From Nostoc punctiforme NIES-2108 (lineage in GTDB: Bacteria > Cyanobacteriota > Cyanobacteriia > Cyanobacteriales > Nostocaceae): 37,797 bases of DNA. The notes under the pieces were generated by a model. The model had not been told where the DNA came from. It saw only the letters and a program-made list of their open reading frames with translations, and did not search any database. Position numbers and translations under genes: made by a program. Shown one piece after another: positions 7,601 to 18,152 of this stretch (positions are counted from its first letter, which is position 1; each line of letters opens with the position of its first letter). The DNA lies in contig LXQE01000107.1 in assembly GCA_003326195.1 (NCBI GenBank), forward strand, positions 2,271-40,067, read 5' to 3'.

Positions 7601-9634
7601 TTATCTAGATTTTAAATCAGCGATCGCACCTTTGGTCATAGCAGCAATAGCTTGGTCTGTCGCTTTTGGCAAATGATAATATTTACCGCCTGCTGTTTGC
7701 GATAATTCCTTAGCAAACCCAGTAGACACAAATTTACTTTCCGTATCAATTACTAATAGTTGCATCCCCAAAGAACGGATTCTCGCAGCAATTTCTAATA
7801 ATTCTCCTTTGATATCTGGCTTTTCTCCTGGTTCTAGCTGTTCACCTAAAGAACGCGCTAAGGGAATATTACCCCGCCCATCGGTGATTGCTACAAGGAC
7901 AACTTGTCCAATATCTCCACTCATCTGAGCATTTAAGCCGACGCGCACAGCTTGAGTTAAACCATGCGCTAAGGGCGACCCCCCACCACAAGGCAACCTT
8001 TCCAAACGGTTACGCGCCAAAGCAATAGAACGTGTAGGAGGCAATAATACCTCTGCCTGTTCTCCTCGGAAGGGAATTAATGCTATTTGATCGCGGTTTT
8101 GATAAGCTTCAGTCAACAGTTGCATCACCGCACCTTTAGCTGATTGCATTCGATTCAAGGCCATTGAGCCAGAAGCATCTACCACAAATACTACCAACGC
8201 GCCGGCTTTGCGTACCAGGCGTTTCGAGCGAATATCAGGCTGTTCGACAATAACTTTTCTATCTGGTTGCCTTTCTCTTCGTGCTTTTTGATAAGGAGCC
8301 GCAGCTCTTAGGGTGGCATCTACTGCAATGCGTCGCGCTTTTCCCTTGGGCAACATTGGCTTAATGTAGCGTCCCCTGTCATCGGAAAAGATGACACTGC
8401 GACTACCAGATTTACCTTGCCGCTTCGCCATTTGAGTAAAATACAGCACGTTGTCATCAAGAATTACCCCTTCTGGATCAAAGATAAACTCTTCCGGGAT
8501 GCTAGGGGGTTCTTGCTCTTGATTTTCTTCTTGTTCTTCTTGTTCCTCTTCTTCCTCTTCTGATTCGTCCTGCGGTTCTTCTTGATTCTGTTGTGGCGGC
8601 GGTGGAGGCGGTGGCGGTGCTTGATCTGGTGGTGGTGTCTGCACAACTGTGGCGCGTGGTACAATTACCAGTTCTACAGCACGGCGCAAATCTTCGGCAT
8701 TAACTGTTGTCCGTCCCTCCAAAGCCGCCGCAGCTTTAGCAACCCGCGTGGCGAATAACTCAGCGCGATGTCCTTGAACTCCTCCACGAATAGCCTCATC
8801 CACTAAATAGGCAATTTGTTCATGGGTGATGATTACTTCTTTTAACCATTCTCGCGCCAAGATGATTTGGGTTTTGAGTGAATCTAAATCTTCGTTGTAC
8901 TGTTTGAGGAAGTCTTGGGGAGATTTAGAATAAGCGATCGCTTGTTCAACTGCTTCTACTCTTTGATCTAAGCCGAGTACACCGTCAGCAGAGAGTGCGA
9001 TCGCAATTCTATCTAGCAAATGCTCCCGTAATCCGCCTTCTTCTGGATTGTAGGTGGCAATAAATAAAGATTTGCACGGATGCTGAAAACTAATCCCTTC
9101 CCGTTCGATCTGGTTCCGTCCGTCAGATAATACTGTTAAAAGCTGATTTGATATTTGGTCATCTAACAAATTAATTTCATCTACGTACAGTACACCCCGG
9201 TTGGCTGTAGCGAGTAAACCAGGCTGAAAAATGGTATCACCTTGTTTTACCGACTTTTCAACATCCACGGAACCTAATAGTCGGTCTTCTGTAATACCTA
9301 GAGGGATTTGCAAAAAAGGTGCGGGAATGATTTCTACGGGAACATCTTGAGTATCTTTGTCTGCGTACTCCGCCAAAAGTTGATCGTCCCATTCTTCTGG
9401 GTGGTTGGGGTCACAGTTGCTAATTGAGCCTTTGACAACTTCAATCGGCGGTAGTAGAGCGTGGATAGCACGAGCCATTACAGATTTTGCCGTACCGCGA
9501 CGACCTGCGATCGCTACTCCTCCCAAACCAGGATCAACGGCTGCTAACAGCAAGGCTAATTTAATTGCTTCTTGACCAACTACAGCTGTCAAGGGAAAGG
9601 CAGTGATGGTGGGGTTGATAGTAGGCGCAGGCAT
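7601..9634 (-). CDS. chlD: Magnesium-chelatase subunit D
   Basis: At 677 residues this is full length for ChlD. With ChlI and ChlH it forms the ATP-driven complex that inserts Mg2+ into protoporphyrin IX, the first committed step of chlorophyll synthesis. The N-terminal third is an AAA+ domain: Walker A-like GRRGTAKS near residue 44 and [10 protein letters not shown] near 150. A proline run followed by a long Glu/Gln-rich linker (about 330-375) is typical of ChlD. The C-terminal third is a von Willebrand A/integrin I domain with the metal-ion site DASGSMA. The start at 9634 fits the usual ChlD N-terminus. It stands alone, convergent with sigF. Confidence 0.96.
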   Translation of the reverse strand: MPAPTINPTITAFPLTAVVGQEAIKLALLLAAVDPGLGGVAIAGRRGTAKSVMARAIHALLPPIEVVKGSISNCDPNHPEEWDDQLLAEYADKDTQDVPVEIIPAPFLQIPLGITEDRLLGSVDVEKSVKQGDTIFQPGLLATANRGVLYVDEINLLDDQISNQLLTVLSDGRNQIEREGISFQHPCKSLFIATYNPEEGGLREHLLDRIAIALSADGVLGLDQRVEAVEQAIAYSKSPQDFLKQYNEDLDSLKTQIILAREWLKEVIITHEQIAYLVDEAIRGGVQGHRAELFATRVAKAAAALEGRTTVNAEDLRRAVELVIVPRATVVQTPPPDQAPPPPPPPPQQNQEEPQDESEEEEEEQEEQEENQEQEPPSIPEEFIFDPEGVILDDNVLYFTQMAKRQGKSGSRSVIFSDDRGRYIKPMLPKGKARRIAVDATLRAAAPYQKARRERQPDRKVIVEQPDIRSKRLVRKAGALVVFVVDASGSMALNRMQSAKGAVMQLLTEAYQNRDQIALIPFRGEQAEVLLPPTRSIALARNRLERLPCGGGSPLAHGLTQAVRVGLNAQMSGDIGQVVLVAITDGRGNIPLARSLGEQLEPGEKPDIKGELLEIAARIRSLGMQLLVIDTESKFVSTGFAKELSQTAGGKYYHLPKATDQAIAAMTKGAIADLKSR

Positions 9635-9996
9635 TGTTTGCTTTCATAGCGAGTCTCGGCCTTTAGCATACCAATTTCTGACACATTTAGAATATAAGTG
9701 CGATCGCAATGTATAGACCTGATGTCAGGTCAATTGATTGATTAGACTATCAGCAAGGAAAATAATAAATATATTTGCGTGAATGTTCGGCGGAATGAAT
9801 AACCTGATACCTAGCAGTAAGCCAGGGATTTTACCTTCTTAGACTAGAAATCAATTAAATTTGTAAATAGAGAGCCTAGCAAGGAAAAGGGAAATGCTTT
9901 TTTAGTATAAATCTCTTTCATAAAGCTAGGCTGCTACTAAATGTGTAATTTATTGAAGCTGTCCAGTTTCCTTAAACCAACTCTGGACATACTCAA
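9635..9996. other. Intergenic region between divergent chlD and the NYN gene
   Basis: The region contains one HIP1 octamer near 9702 and two similar AGCAAGGAAAA words (near 9751 and 9876). It must hold promoters for both flanking genes, but I cannot place them with confidence. No RNA gene is seen. Confidence 0.45.
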
Positions 9997-10413
9997 ATGA
10001 CAAGCTATCATCTACCCTCCAAAAAACAAGTAAGCCAGAAAAAAGATTATACTGGCATTTTTTGCGATATTCAGAACGTTCCCTCAATCATAAAATTCGC
10101 TAGTTTAGTGCTGCAATTTGCAGAATCTAACGGGACTGTATCTTGCAAAAATATTTATTACAATTCACAGCGTCAAGACCAAGTTGCTTCCTCAAATAAA
10201 CTAAAAGAGCTTGGTTTTAGATGTGTTAATGTTCCTGATACCTCAAAAAATAGTGCAGACAAACGACTTAAAGATGACTGTTATGAGGCAGTTGCTTTTA
10301 ATTCTTCTCTAAAGAATATTATCCTATTCTCAGGAGACAAGGATTTTGCTGTATTAATTTCCATTCTCAAAGCTATGGGTAAAAAAGTCATTGTCTTTGC
10401 TCAACCGAGGTAG
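9997..10413 (+). CDS. NYN-domain protein, N-terminal half of a frameshifted gene
   Basis: This frame encodes 138 residues of a NYN (PIN-like, LabA-type) domain. GIFCDIQNV near residue 20 carries the first catalytic aspartate, RLKDDCYEAV near 88 the second, and LFSGDKDFAVLI near 106 the third acidic site. NYN proteins are predicted metal-dependent ribonucleases. The frame stops just after VIVFAQP. The normal continuation is in the +1 frame (see 10391-10798): dropping one C from the CC pair near 10405 restores a single reading frame. The result is a truncated NYN domain without its RNA-binding tail, unless frameshifting occurs or this is a sequencing error. Confidence 0.8.
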   Translation: MTSYHLPSKKQVSQKKDYTGIFCDIQNVPSIIKFASLVLQFAESNGTVSCKNIYYNSQRQDQVASSNKLKELGFRCVNVPDTSKNSADKRLKDDCYEAVAFNSSLKNIILFSGDKDFAVLISILKAMGKKVIVFAQPR

Positions 10414-10798
10414 TGAGAGTCCAAAGTTGATTAAACTGGTTGGTAATTATAACTTCCACTTTGTAGATGAATTACCTCAGCTAGTTGCCAATAGCAATAA
10501 GACTCAACTTCAAAATATAGACATTGTGTCTCAGATTAATTACAAAGACGCTATAGAATATTTAATTGAAGCTATCAAAACTGTCTCAAGCCAAGGTAAG
10601 CCTACCGTATTTGGTCGCATTGATAAATTAATGCGTCAACGTTGTACTAAGTATCAAGGATACTTAACTATTTCTACAGATGATGGCAAGAAATTTAAGA
10701 GTTTTAGCCAGTTTATTGATGCTGCTGTCAGGGATGGTAAAGTTCAAAAGCAAGGTCAGGAATTATTTTTAGTTGAGTTAGACAAACTAGCTGCTTAA
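10391..10798 (+). CDS. OST-HTH (LOTUS) domain, C-terminal half of the same frameshifted gene
   Basis: This is the out-of-frame remainder of the gene above. Coding sense resumes at RGSESPKLIKLVGNYNFHF (about 10405 on), which completes the last strand of the NYN domain. An OST-HTH/LOTUS winged-helix follows (about 10545-10790), a fold that binds RNA. NYN plus OST-HTH is a common bacterial architecture. The listed start is the limit of the open frame (a TTG inside the NYN part) and is not a real initiation site. A rejoined protein would be about 266 residues. A terminator lies 46 bases downstream. Confidence 0.72.
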   Translation: MSLLNRGSESPKLIKLVGNYNFHFVDELPQLVANSNKTQLQNIDIVSQINYKDAIEYLIEAIKTVSSQGKPTVFGRIDKLMRQRCTKYQGYLTISTDDGKKFKSFSQFIDAAVRDGKVQKQGQELFLVELDKLAA

Positions 10799-10843
10799 AA
10801 AACTTTTAAAAACTCAGTTGAGTAAAAGCTGGGTTTTAGCAAC

Positions 10844-10863
10844 ACCGCTATATGCGGTTTTTT
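10844..10863 (+). terminator. Rho-independent terminator after the NYN/OST-HTH gene
   Basis: The stem ACCGC/GCGGT (10844-10848 with 10854-10858) has a TATAT loop and is followed by a run of T to 10863. It separates the NYN/OST-HTH gene from rnc. Confidence 0.75.
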
Positions 10864-10932
10864 CATGTCTAAAGACAATCACACTTGTACAGTTTCCCAA
10901 TAGTCAATTTCTGCAACAAGAAACAAGATAAA

Positions 10933-11619
10933 ATGCACAAAATTCTAATATTCCATAATGAAAAGCTTCTACGCCGTGCGCTTACCCACCGTTCTTACGT
11001 CCATGAAAACCCCGGAGAAGGCGAACACAATGAACGCCTAGAGTTTCTTGGTGATGCTTTGCTGAATTTCTTAAGTGGCGAATATCTCTATGGTCGTCAT
11101 GCAGAAATGGGAGAAGATGAATTAACCCGACGACGTTCGGCGCTGGTAGATGAAAAGCAATTAGCAAAGTTCGCTGAGGAAGTGGGTTTAGACTTTAGGA
11201 TGCGGTTAGGAAAAGGTGCAATTCGAGATGGAGGCTACCAAAATCCTAATTTGCTCAGTAGTACCTTTGAAGCAGTTATTGGTGCTTACTATTTGGATAA
11301 TGATTCCAATATTGAAGCAGTTCGCGCAATTATAGAACCACTCTTTGATTCTGTAGATCCTAAGCATATAGTTGTACCCCGTTCTAATGTAGACTCAAAA
11401 AACCGCTTTCAAGAATGGGTGCAACGCAATGTTACCCCAAATCCCCCCAAATATTTCACAGAACAAATAGGAGGCCCTTCTCACGCGCCAGAATTCATCG
11501 CAAAAGTATTGGTAGATGAAAAAATTTACGGAGAAGGTAAGGGACGCAATAAAAAAGATGCAGAAAAAGCTGCTGCTGAAGATGCGCTAGCTAAGTTGAA
11601 ACAACAAGGTTTTTTATAG
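10933..11619 (+). CDS. rnc: Ribonuclease III
   Basis: A 228-residue endonuclease that cuts double-stranded RNA in rRNA and mRNA processing. The catalytic RNase III signature NERLEFLGDALL lies near residue 32, and the second acidic site is in STFEAVIGAYYLD near 98. A C-terminal double-stranded-RNA-binding domain spans about 153-226 (SKNRFQEWVQ to GKGRNKKDAEKAAAEDAL). The open frame extends upstream to 10885, but those residues do not resemble the family. The ATG at 10933 gives MHKILIFHNEKLLRRALTHRS, a normal start. Cyanobacteria often have more than one RNase III, so this may not be the only copy. Confidence 0.93.
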   Translation: MHKILIFHNEKLLRRALTHRSYVHENPGEGEHNERLEFLGDALLNFLSGEYLYGRHAEMGEDELTRRRSALVDEKQLAKFAEEVGLDFRMRLGKGAIRDGGYQNPNLLSSTFEAVIGAYYLDNDSNIEAVRAIIEPLFDSVDPKHIVVPRSNVDSKNRFQEWVQRNVTPNPPKYFTEQIGGPSHAPEFIAKVLVDEKIYGEGKGRNKKDAEKAAAEDALAKLKQQGFL

Positions 11620-11681
11620 TTTATGGGTTCATAAATTTTGAGAATTTTAAAATTAGAAGCTTCATAACATTGAAAAAGCGC

Positions 11682-11712
11682 AAAAAAAAAGAGGATGGTA
11701 TACTCCACCCTC
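11682..11712 (-). terminator. Terminator of ftsH, possibly bidirectional
   Basis: On the minus strand GAGGGTGG (11712-11705) pairs with CCATCCTC (11698-11691) and is followed by nine T, about 58 bases after the ftsH stop. On the plus strand the same stem is followed by a T-rich stretch, so it could also end rnc transcripts. Confidence 0.85.
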
Positions 11713-11769
11713 AGTTTATTTTTTGTCACTTTACTCATTTCCAGATAGTAGCCGGAAAAGAGTCAAATA

Positions 11770-13656
11770 TTATAGTTGCGGTACGTACTGTTGCTTATCT
11801 GGGACTTCAGCATACTCAGCCACAATCTGGCGGAATTCTTCGCCATCAATGGTTTCTTTCTCGATGAGCAAATCTACTAAGCGATCGGTGACGGTGCGAT
11901 GGTCACGGATGATCTTCTTAGCATTGTCGTAGCACTGCTCAACAATTTCCCTGACTTGTCCATCAATGCGGGAAGCGATGGATTCAGAATACTCAGATCG
12001 GGTTGTCCAGTCACGACCCAAGAATACTTCTCCCTGCTGGCTTTCTAAAGACAGTGGGCCTAAGTCGGACATTCCGAACCGAGTCACCATTTGCCGTGCC
12101 ATTCCCGATAACTGCTGCAAGTCTCCACCAGCGCCAGTTGTGACTTCCGCAGCGCCAAAAATTACCTCTTCGGCGGCGCGACCACCTAAAGCACCAGTAA
12201 TTCTAGCTTTCAGTTGAGAACGGGAAATTAATCCCTGTTCTTCGTTGGGAGTAAACCAAGTTAAACCCTGTGCTTGTCCCCGTGGAATCAGGGTAACTTT
12301 CTGTACTGGGTCATGGTCTTTTAACAAAGTTCCAACTAAGGCGTGTCCGATTTCGTGGTAAGCAATCAAGCGCTTGCTCTTGCTATCCACCAAGGGAGTG
12401 CCTTCCATCCCAGCGACTACCCGATCCACTGCATCATCAATTTCGCGGAGGGTGATGGCTTCTTTGCGTCTTCTCGCAGTGAGAATTGCTGCTTCGTTGA
12501 GTAAGTTGGCTAAGTCAGCACCAGTGAATCCAGGAGTGCGGCGAGCGATCGCATCTAAAGATACGCTAGGGTCTAGTTTCTTATTCCGTGCATGGACTTG
12601 TAAGATTTCCAAACGCCCTTTGATATCGGGTGCATCGACTGTTACTTGGCGGTCAAAGCGACCGGGACGTAACAAGGCTGAGTCTAGTACGTCGGGACGG
12701 TTGGTAGCAGCAATAATAATGATGCCTGTGTTACCTTCAAACCCGTCCATTTCGGTGAGCAATTGGTTGAGGGTTTGCTCTCTCTCGTCGTTACCGCCAC
12801 CGATACCAGCGCCCCGTTGTCTGCCTACGGCGTCGATTTCATCGATGAAGATGATACAGGGGGCATTATCTTTAGCTTTCTTGAACAAATCGCGGACGCG
12901 GGATGCACCCACACCTACGAACATTTCCACAAATTCCGAACCGGAAATACTGAAGAAAGGTACGCCTGCTTCGCCTGCGATCGCTTTTGCTAATAAAGTT
13001 TTACCAGTTCCAGGAGGCCCAACTAACAGCACTCCCTTGGGAATTCGTGCGCCCACAGCTGTAAATCTTTCTGGCTGCTTCAGGAAGGTGACGACTTCTT
13101 GCAGTTCTTCCTTAGCTTCTTCAATTCCGGCTACGTCGTCAAATTTGACGCCGGTTTTTGCCTCCATTTGGAAACGCGCTTTAGATTTGCCAAAGTTCAT
13201 TGCTTGACCTGGGCCACCGGGGAGGTTGCTAGAACGCCGGAACAAAAAGAACAACCCAGTAATCAATAAAACTGGAAAGATGAGATTGCCCAACAATCCC
13301 CAAATTGCGCCATCATTCCGCATGGGGTGAGCATCAAAACTAATGGCTTTCTCTTTGAGCTTGCTAATTAACTCAGGAGCGTTAACAGGCAAATCCACAC
13401 GCCACCTTTGGACACGATTTTCCAGGTCTGGATCGCGGGCTTCTATAATTGCTGTCCTACCGCCTTCATACAGATCCACACTGTTGACGCGATCGCTGTT
13501 CAAGTATTCTAGAAAGCGACCATAAGTCATGCGAGTATTAGCTGCATTCTTACTCATATCGGCAGGAGCGCCTGCAAACGCCCCTTGCCAGAAGAAAAAG
13601 CCAATTACCAAAGCTGGCAATGTCCAGAGTGCTACGACTTTCCAAGAGAATTTCAT
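11770..13656 (-). CDS. ftsH: ATP-dependent zinc metalloprotease FtsH (FtsH2/Slr0228 type)
   Basis: A 628-residue thylakoid-membrane AAA+ protease that, by family knowledge, removes damaged photosystem II D1 protein. The start [14 protein letters not shown] closely follows that of Synechocystis Slr0228 as I remember it. Two membrane segments (about 8-28 and 108-130) flank a lumenal domain. Then come Walker A GPPGTGKT, Walker [10 protein letters not shown], a second-region-of-homology stretch through RPGRFDRQV, and the zinc-protease motif HEIGH near residue 418. The C-terminal EYAEVP...QL is conserved. Nothing is missing. It is monocistronic, with a strong terminator. Confidence 0.96.
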   Translation of the reverse strand: MKFSWKVVALWTLPALVIGFFFWQGAFAGAPADMSKNAANTRMTYGRFLEYLNSDRVNSVDLYEGGRTAIIEARDPDLENRVQRWRVDLPVNAPELISKLKEKAISFDAHPMRNDGAIWGLLGNLIFPVLLITGLFFLFRRSSNLPGGPGQAMNFGKSKARFQMEAKTGVKFDDVAGIEEAKEELQEVVTFLKQPERFTAVGARIPKGVLLVGPPGTGKTLLAKAIAGEAGVPFFSISGSEFVEMFVGVGASRVRDLFKKAKDNAPCIIFIDEIDAVGRQRGAGIGGGNDEREQTLNQLLTEMDGFEGNTGIIIIAATNRPDVLDSALLRPGRFDRQVTVDAPDIKGRLEILQVHARNKKLDPSVSLDAIARRTPGFTGADLANLLNEAAILTARRRKEAITLREIDDAVDRVVAGMEGTPLVDSKSKRLIAYHEIGHALVGTLLKDHDPVQKVTLIPRGQAQGLTWFTPNEEQGLISRSQLKARITGALGGRAAEEVIFGAAEVTTGAGGDLQQLSGMARQMVTRFGMSDLGPLSLESQQGEVFLGRDWTTRSEYSESIASRIDGQVREIVEQCYDNAKKIIRDHRTVTDRLVDLLIEKETIDGEEFRQIVAEYAEVPDKQQYVPQL

Positions 13657-14048
13657 TTTAATTTGCCTCTAGATGCCTATACAACTTGTTAGCTCTAGTA
13701 ACCGAATGTTCATCACTCTGTCACTTTAAGCTGTTAAACGGATGTTTATAAATCCATTTTGTTTAATTTGATCTCTTACATGCACTGCCATAAGGCGATT
13801 AGAGCATTATGGCAATGCCAACAAGAATCTTAATCAAAGTTAACTTAATTTTAATACAATATCGCACGAGAAAAGGGAGCGCAACGGTATGCAAAGACAG
13901 AGAGAATTTCTCCAGAATGCTCCTCGTATCGTCCAAGCCGCTCTCAATCATGATTCTGGGGAAGTGGGGAGTGAAGGAGATGAGGAAGAAGGGGAGAAGT
14001 TACAGTAAGTTTTTCCCCTCTGCCCCTCCGCTTCTTGTGCCCAATTCC
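13657..14048. other. ftsH upstream region with an inverted repeat and a purine-rich tract
   Basis: A perfect 8-base inverted repeat, TGCCATAA (13786-13793) and TTATGGCA (13807-13814), lies about 130 bases upstream of ftsH and could be an operator. Around 13955-14035 a G/A-rich stretch is followed by a C/T-rich one, of the low-complexity type common in Nostocales. No gene is seen. Confidence 0.45.
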
Positions 14049-14543
14049 CTACTTTACTTCTGTAATTTTTAGAGTGTAAGGAAGATACTTGCCCTTTTCG
14101 TAGGAACCAACCCAAATTTGGTAACTTCCAGGTAGCCATTCACCAACAATGCCAGCATTTTTGCCATCAAAATCGTCATTGCACCAAGTACCACCGGGCC
14201 CTTTGATAATTATGGTGGTGTCTTCAGGACTTTGCACTTGCAACTTCAGGTAGTCAAATTTACTTGTTAACGCTAATGTGTGGTCTGGTGTTTCATCAAC
14301 AAATCCGGTACAAGGGCCAGTGGCTGTTTCGCTTCTCCCACCTACTTGACTCCCAGATATTGAACCACCACTCATCCCGCGAACTGTCAGGGGGTCTGGC
14401 GAAAACTGAGGGCTAAGGGTGACATCTCCAAATATCGTTGGTGCTTCCTGAGCATCAACCGCAGCATTAACTGTCGATGTGATGAAGAGCGTAACTATCA
14501 TGAACGATAATCTCATCCCTCTATTGAGCGCTTTTGTCGGCAT
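14049..14543 (-). CDS. Secreted protein of unknown function
   Basis: The protein has 164 residues with a clear signal peptide: a basic start, the hydrophobic stretch LSFMIVTLFITSTVNA, and a likely cleavage after AVDA. The mature part has a low-complexity Gly/Ser region (about 58-70), then a compact beta-rich domain with two cysteines (PCTGF and WCNDDFDG) and a C-terminal stretch YQIWVGSYEKGKYLPYTLKI. It resembles the small exported beta-sandwich proteins of cyanobacteria, similar in feel to prepeptidase C-terminal domains; no function is known to me. A second in-frame ATG at 14516 is an alternative start. Confidence 0.75.
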   Translation of the reverse strand: MPTKALNRGMRLSFMIVTLFITSTVNAAVDAQEAPTIFGDVTLSPQFSPDPLTVRGMSGGSISGSQVGGRSETATGPCTGFVDETPDHTLALTSKFDYLKLQVQSPEDTTIIIKGPGGTWCNDDFDGKNAGIVGEWLPGSYQIWVGSYEKGKYLPYTLKITEVK

Positions 14544-14706
14544 TGTAATTACGTTCGCTTCTAAGTGTTTTTGAAGACATGAATTTTACACACCAAGTTC
14601 CCAACATGAGGAGAATTGACTAACTATTTTAGATGTGAAATTGGGGATAATTCATTAGTAATTAGTTAATGATTTCTTGTTCCCATAGTTGCTTTACCTT
14701 ATGGAT

Positions 14707-14730
14707 AGGGGCACACATTTGTGCGCCCCT
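14707..14730. repeat. Near-perfect hairpin downstream of gltX
   Basis: AGGGGCACACA (14707-14717) faces TGTGCGCCCCT (14720-14730), with one mismatch and a two-base loop. Related words (AGGGACGCACATCTGTGC near 27256, GTGCGCCCCTA near 35459) occur elsewhere in the window, so this is a dispersed palindromic repeat. It lies about 37 bases past the gltX stop and may help end transcription, although no T-run follows. Confidence 0.75.
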
Positions 14731-14766
14731 AAAATCTGAAATATTTCTAAAATCTGGAAGTAATCG

Positions 14767-16212
14767 CTACTTAGCTTCCGTTATAGCCCGACTCAAGCGT
14801 GGCTTATCTAAACCAATCTGATTTAGTAGTAACCAAGATTGGATTAAGTCGGGGCCATGAACATCCCCAGTTAAGGCTGCTCGGAGCGATCGCATTACCA
14901 AGCCTTTTTTGACTTTTTGTTCTTTGACTACCTGTTTAATAATGTCTTGTGCGACGGCTTCCGAGAGTTGGGGCTGATTTTCTAAAGCTGTGACAATCGC
15001 CTCAAGTACAGCAGTAGAACCTTCTTGCTTCAATTGTGTACTGCCTTCTTCGCTAAATTCAACTGTATCGCTAAAAAACAGTTGGCCTTGAGGTACTGCA
15101 TCTACCAGGCGAGTCAAACTCTGGCTAATTAAAGTTACTAGCTGTTCTAACCAAGGACGTTCTCTTCCACCATCAAACTTATAGCCAGCCGCTTCCCAAA
15201 AGGGTATGAGTAAATCTGTGAGTTTATCTACTGGCGTCTTGTGGATATACTGACTGTTCAACCAATCCAGCTTGTCCCAGTCAAACTTTGCGCCTGCTTT
15301 ATTTACACGCTCAAAGCCAAATTCTTTAGCTGCTATTTCTAAGGTAAATATTTCTTGCGTCGAGTCCGGTGGCGACCAACCCAGCAATGTCATGTAATTT
15401 ACCAAGCCTTCAGCAGTAAAGCCCATTTTCTGGAAGTCAGAAATTGAGGTGACGCCATCTCGCTTAGAAAGCTTGCGCCCTTCCATATTCAAAATTAACG
15501 GCGTGTGGGAAAACTCTGGAATTTTTGCACCCATTGCTTCATACAGCAGAATTTGCTTGGCGGTATTGGCGATGTGGTCTTCTCCGCGAATGACATGGGT
15601 GATTTGCATATCAATGTCATCCACTACAACGACAAAGTTGTATAAAGGTTGACCGCTTCCCTCTTCTGAGGCGCGGGCGATGACCATATCACCACCTAAA
15701 TCGCTACCTCGCCAAGACATCTTTCCCCTTACTAGGTCATTCCAGACAATTTCCCGCCCATCTTCGATTTTGAAACGAATTACATAAGAACGACCTTCTG
15801 CTTCAAATGCGGCGCGTTGTTCTGGGGTGAGGTTGCGGTGACGGTTGTCATAGCGAGGTGCTTCGCCTCTAGCTTTTTGAGCTTCTCGGAGCGCCTCTAG
15901 TTCTTCGGAAGTAGTGTAGCAGCGATAGGCTAATTCTCGATCTAGCAGTTTTTCTACTGCTTCTTTATAAAGATCCAGCCGTTGGGATTGGAAAAATGGC
16001 CCTTCATCCCAGTTCAGTCCTAGCCAGCGCAGTCCTTCAAGAATATTGTCGGTGTATTCGGGACGCGATCGCTCTAAATCTGTATCCTCTATTCGCAGTA
16101 TAAACTTCCCGCCGTGGTGACGGGCAAATAACCAGTTGAATACAGCCGTTCTAGCTGTACCAATATGTAAATTTCCGGTTGGACTCGGCGCAATACGGAC
16201 TCTAACAGTCAC
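14767..16212 (-). CDS. gltX: Glutamyl-tRNA synthetase
   Basis: A class I aminoacyl-tRNA synthetase charging tRNA-Glu; in cyanobacteria it also feeds tetrapyrrole synthesis through glutamyl-tRNA. It has 481 residues from the chosen start. [18 protein letters not shown] holds the HIGH-type motif, and KLSKRDG is the KMSKS-type motif near residue 246. The open frame begins at a TTG (16233), but the GTG at 16212 puts VRVRIAPSP at the N-terminus as in other GltX proteins and follows an AGAGAG ribosome-site candidate. Being a non-discriminating or discriminating enzyme cannot be told from sequence alone. The tRNA-Asp gene lies just upstream on the same strand. Confidence 0.95.
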   Translation of the reverse strand: MTVRVRIAPSPTGNLHIGTARTAVFNWLFARHHGGKFILRIEDTDLERSRPEYTDNILEGLRWLGLNWDEGPFFQSQRLDLYKEAVEKLLDRELAYRCYTTSEELEALREAQKARGEAPRYDNRHRNLTPEQRAAFEAEGRSYVIRFKIEDGREIVWNDLVRGKMSWRGSDLGGDMVIARASEEGSGQPLYNFVVVVDDIDMQITHVIRGEDHIANTAKQILLYEAMGAKIPEFSHTPLILNMEGRKLSKRDGVTSISDFQKMGFTAEGLVNYMTLLGWSPPDSTQEIFTLEIAAKEFGFERVNKAGAKFDWDKLDWLNSQYIHKTPVDKLTDLLIPFWEAAGYKFDGGRERPWLEQLVTLISQSLTRLVDAVPQGQLFFSDTVEFSEEGSTQLKQEGSTAVLEAIVTALENQPQLSEAVAQDIIKQVVKEQKVKKGLVMRSLRAALTGDVHGPDLIQSWLLLNQIGLDKPRLSRAITEAK

Positions 16213-16349
16213 AGTTAATTCTCTCTTTCGCAAAGCATGATAAATGTAGCTTATATTTAAATCCTGAATCCTGAGTCAACCTCTTTGGAGAATTCAAAAT
16301 CCATCCAATATCACCTAAGTTTGGTGATATCCTACTCATAAATTTAGAA

Positions 16350-16423
16350 CGGGACTGACGGGGCTCGAACCCGCAACTTCCGCCGTGACAGGGCGGTGCT
16401 CTAACCAATTGAACTACAGTCCC
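16350..16423 (-). tRNA. tRNA-Asp(GTC)
   Basis: A 74-base cloverleaf with acceptor GGGACTG/CAGTCCC, D-arm GTTCAATTGGTTAGAGC, anticodon stem CCGCC/GGCGG with loop CTGTCAC (anticodon GTC), and T-arm GCGGG TTCGAGC CCCGT. The discriminator base is G, as expected for tRNA-Asp. CCA is not encoded. Confidence 0.97.
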
Positions 16424-16533
16424 TTGTTTGGCAACTTTGCTATTATCACTATTTTTTTTCTACTTGTCAAGTGTTTTGGAGTTGGAAATTAGAAATTCTT
16501 TTTGACTCCTCTCTCTCAAGTGCGAATTGCTCC

Positions 16534-18087
16534 TTAAACAGACCGTGATAATACAACCTGTGGCTCTGATTCTAGATGCTGCAATATTCGGGATTGCATT
16601 TGTTTATACTGCTGTTTCAATAGCTGTTTGCTCAATTGGGGTTGAGAAGCAGGTGGTAGAATATGACTCTGTTGCACCCAGGTTTTCAACATTTGCCGCT
16701 GAGTTGGCTCGATGCAACTGCTGAGAACCTTAATACAAGAATGTGGTGCTTCCAGAGTAAAGAAAATCAAAGGATATTGTTCATTTTCAGCCAGGAAACT
16801 TACCATCTTAAGATTTTGGAGATTTTGCATATCTAAGTAGCATGGTAGCCACTTAGGAGCCAATTGCCGATTGTATAGTACAGTTAACCACAACAGCATT
16901 GGATGAGGGGATGTCACAAAGATAAACTGGTTGCAACGGGTAGAAACCGCATAATTTTTGATTTCTTGTTTAGACAACATCAACCATAGCGCTGTCATCG
17001 AGCCTTGTGGGGTGTCTAGAAGCTGGGGAAAAACAATTTCTTGAATTGGTTTATTTGGAGGCCACAAAAGTTGCCGATAACTTTGTTCTATTGTGATTGG
17101 TAATGCAGAATTTAAAGGACGGCTAAGAACGGTGTTAGAGGCGATATTTGTAGGGAAGCTGGGACAATTAGACTGTTCTAAATTATTTAATACTTCCAAA
17201 ATTTCAGTGATATTTTGGGGGCGATCGCTTACTTTTTTAGCCAGACAAGCCATAATTAAATTATTTAGTTTCTGAGGTATTTTCAGAGTGGGTTTAACAT
17301 CTGCGATCGTTTTTGGTGCTTTAAAGTGATGTGCTTTATACCAAGCACCAAAGTAATCAGTTTCCGGTTGCCAAGGTTTTTTACCTGTGAGCATCTCAAA
17401 CATCATCACACCCAGGCTGTAAATATCAGAACGACTATCTAATTTTTCTCCATCTAGCTGTTCTGGAGAACAATAAGGTAAAGTGCCATTAAATCCGCTG
17501 CTTGTACTAGCTGTTGATGTATAGTTTAAAAATCTGGCAATACCAAAATCGAGAATTTTAACTAACTGACCCAATATCGGATCGGGAATAACTAATATAT
17601 TGGCAGGCTTAATATCTCGATGAACCAACGGGCAAATTTTGCCATCAATATTAATCCCTTGATGGGCACACTGTAAGCCCAAACAAATTTGGCGAGAGAG
17701 AGTCAAAAACATGGGCAGAGATAACGGAATTAAATCCTTTAAACTCTTGCCACATAGATATTCCATGACGTAGTATGGTTTTCCTTTCTCATTCACACCA
17801 TAATCATACGCTCGCACTATGTGTACGCTCTTTTGACTCAAGGCTGCACTCATTAAAGCTTCACGAGCAAAGTCTTGCTGCATCTTGGTATTAACAACAG
17901 TTTGAGTCAAAAACTTGATAGCAACTGGTATACCTCCTAACAAAACATCATTTGCTAAAAAAACTTCACCCATACCACCGCTGCCAATTAATTGCTTGAG
18001 TTGATAACGATTGGCAAGCAAGCCAGCACTACTTAGAGATGTAAATGGACTTTGATTCACTTTGTTCACCTCTGGCGCTGAGTCCAT
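16534..18087 (-). CDS. Serine/threonine protein kinase with unknown C-terminal domain
   Basis: A 517-residue Hanks-type kinase. Visible motifs are the glycine loop GSGGMGEV (about 36-43), VAIKF with the ATP-binding lysine, the catalytic loop HRDIKPANI, DFGIA, and YCSPEQL before DIYSLGVMMFEMLTG. The kinase domain ends near residue 290. A C-terminal region of about 200 residues (LLWPPNKPIQEI onward) has no domain I recognise, but it is shared with the next gene, through blocks such as MLLWLTVLYN and KWLPCYLD. No membrane segment is seen, so it is probably cytoplasmic. The pair is presumably a tandem duplication, with 65 bases between the genes and the same orientation. Confidence 0.88.
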   Translation of the reverse strand: MDSAPEVNKVNQSPFTSLSSAGLLANRYQLKQLIGSGGMGEVFLANDVLLGGIPVAIKFLTQTVVNTKMQQDFAREALMSAALSQKSVHIVRAYDYGVNEKGKPYYVMEYLCGKSLKDLIPLSLPMFLTLSRQICLGLQCAHQGINIDGKICPLVHRDIKPANILVIPDPILGQLVKILDFGIARFLNYTSTASTSSGFNGTLPYCSPEQLDGEKLDSRSDIYSLGVMMFEMLTGKKPWQPETDYFGAWYKAHHFKAPKTIADVKPTLKIPQKLNNLIMACLAKKVSDRPQNITEILEVLNNLEQSNCPSFPTNIASNTVLSRPLNSALPITIEQSYRQLLWPPNKPIQEIVFPQLLDTPQGSMTALWLMLSKQEIKNYAVSTRCNQFIFVTSPHPMLLWLTVLYNRQLAPKWLPCYLDMQNLQNLKMVSFLAENEQYPLIFFTLEAPHSCIKVLSSCIEPTQRQMLKTWVQQSHILPPASQPQLSKQLLKQQYKQMQSRILQHLESEPQVVLSRSV

Positions 18088-18152
18088 TTAAAGTTAGCAA
18101 TACACACATAAAAATATTATTAAGTTTAGATTTTGATTCTGATAGCAGAATT

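Noticed and set aside
8464..8664. 66-residue basic ORF rich in His, Lys and Asn on the minus strand
   Set aside because: It is a shadow frame of the proline/glutamate linker of ChlD.
10391..10413. Programmed +1 frameshift in the NYN/OST-HTH gene
   Set aside because: The site (CAA CCG AGG TAG) is not a known slippery sequence, so a plain one-base insertion is more likely; kept only as a possibility.
12374..13207. 277-codon plus-strand ORF inside ftsH
   Set aside because: It is antisense to the conserved FtsH AAA+ domain, which fully explains the open frame.
13955..14035. G-rich tract as a G-quadruplex regulator
   Set aside because: The tract is irregular and is better explained as low-complexity intergenic sequence common in these genomes.
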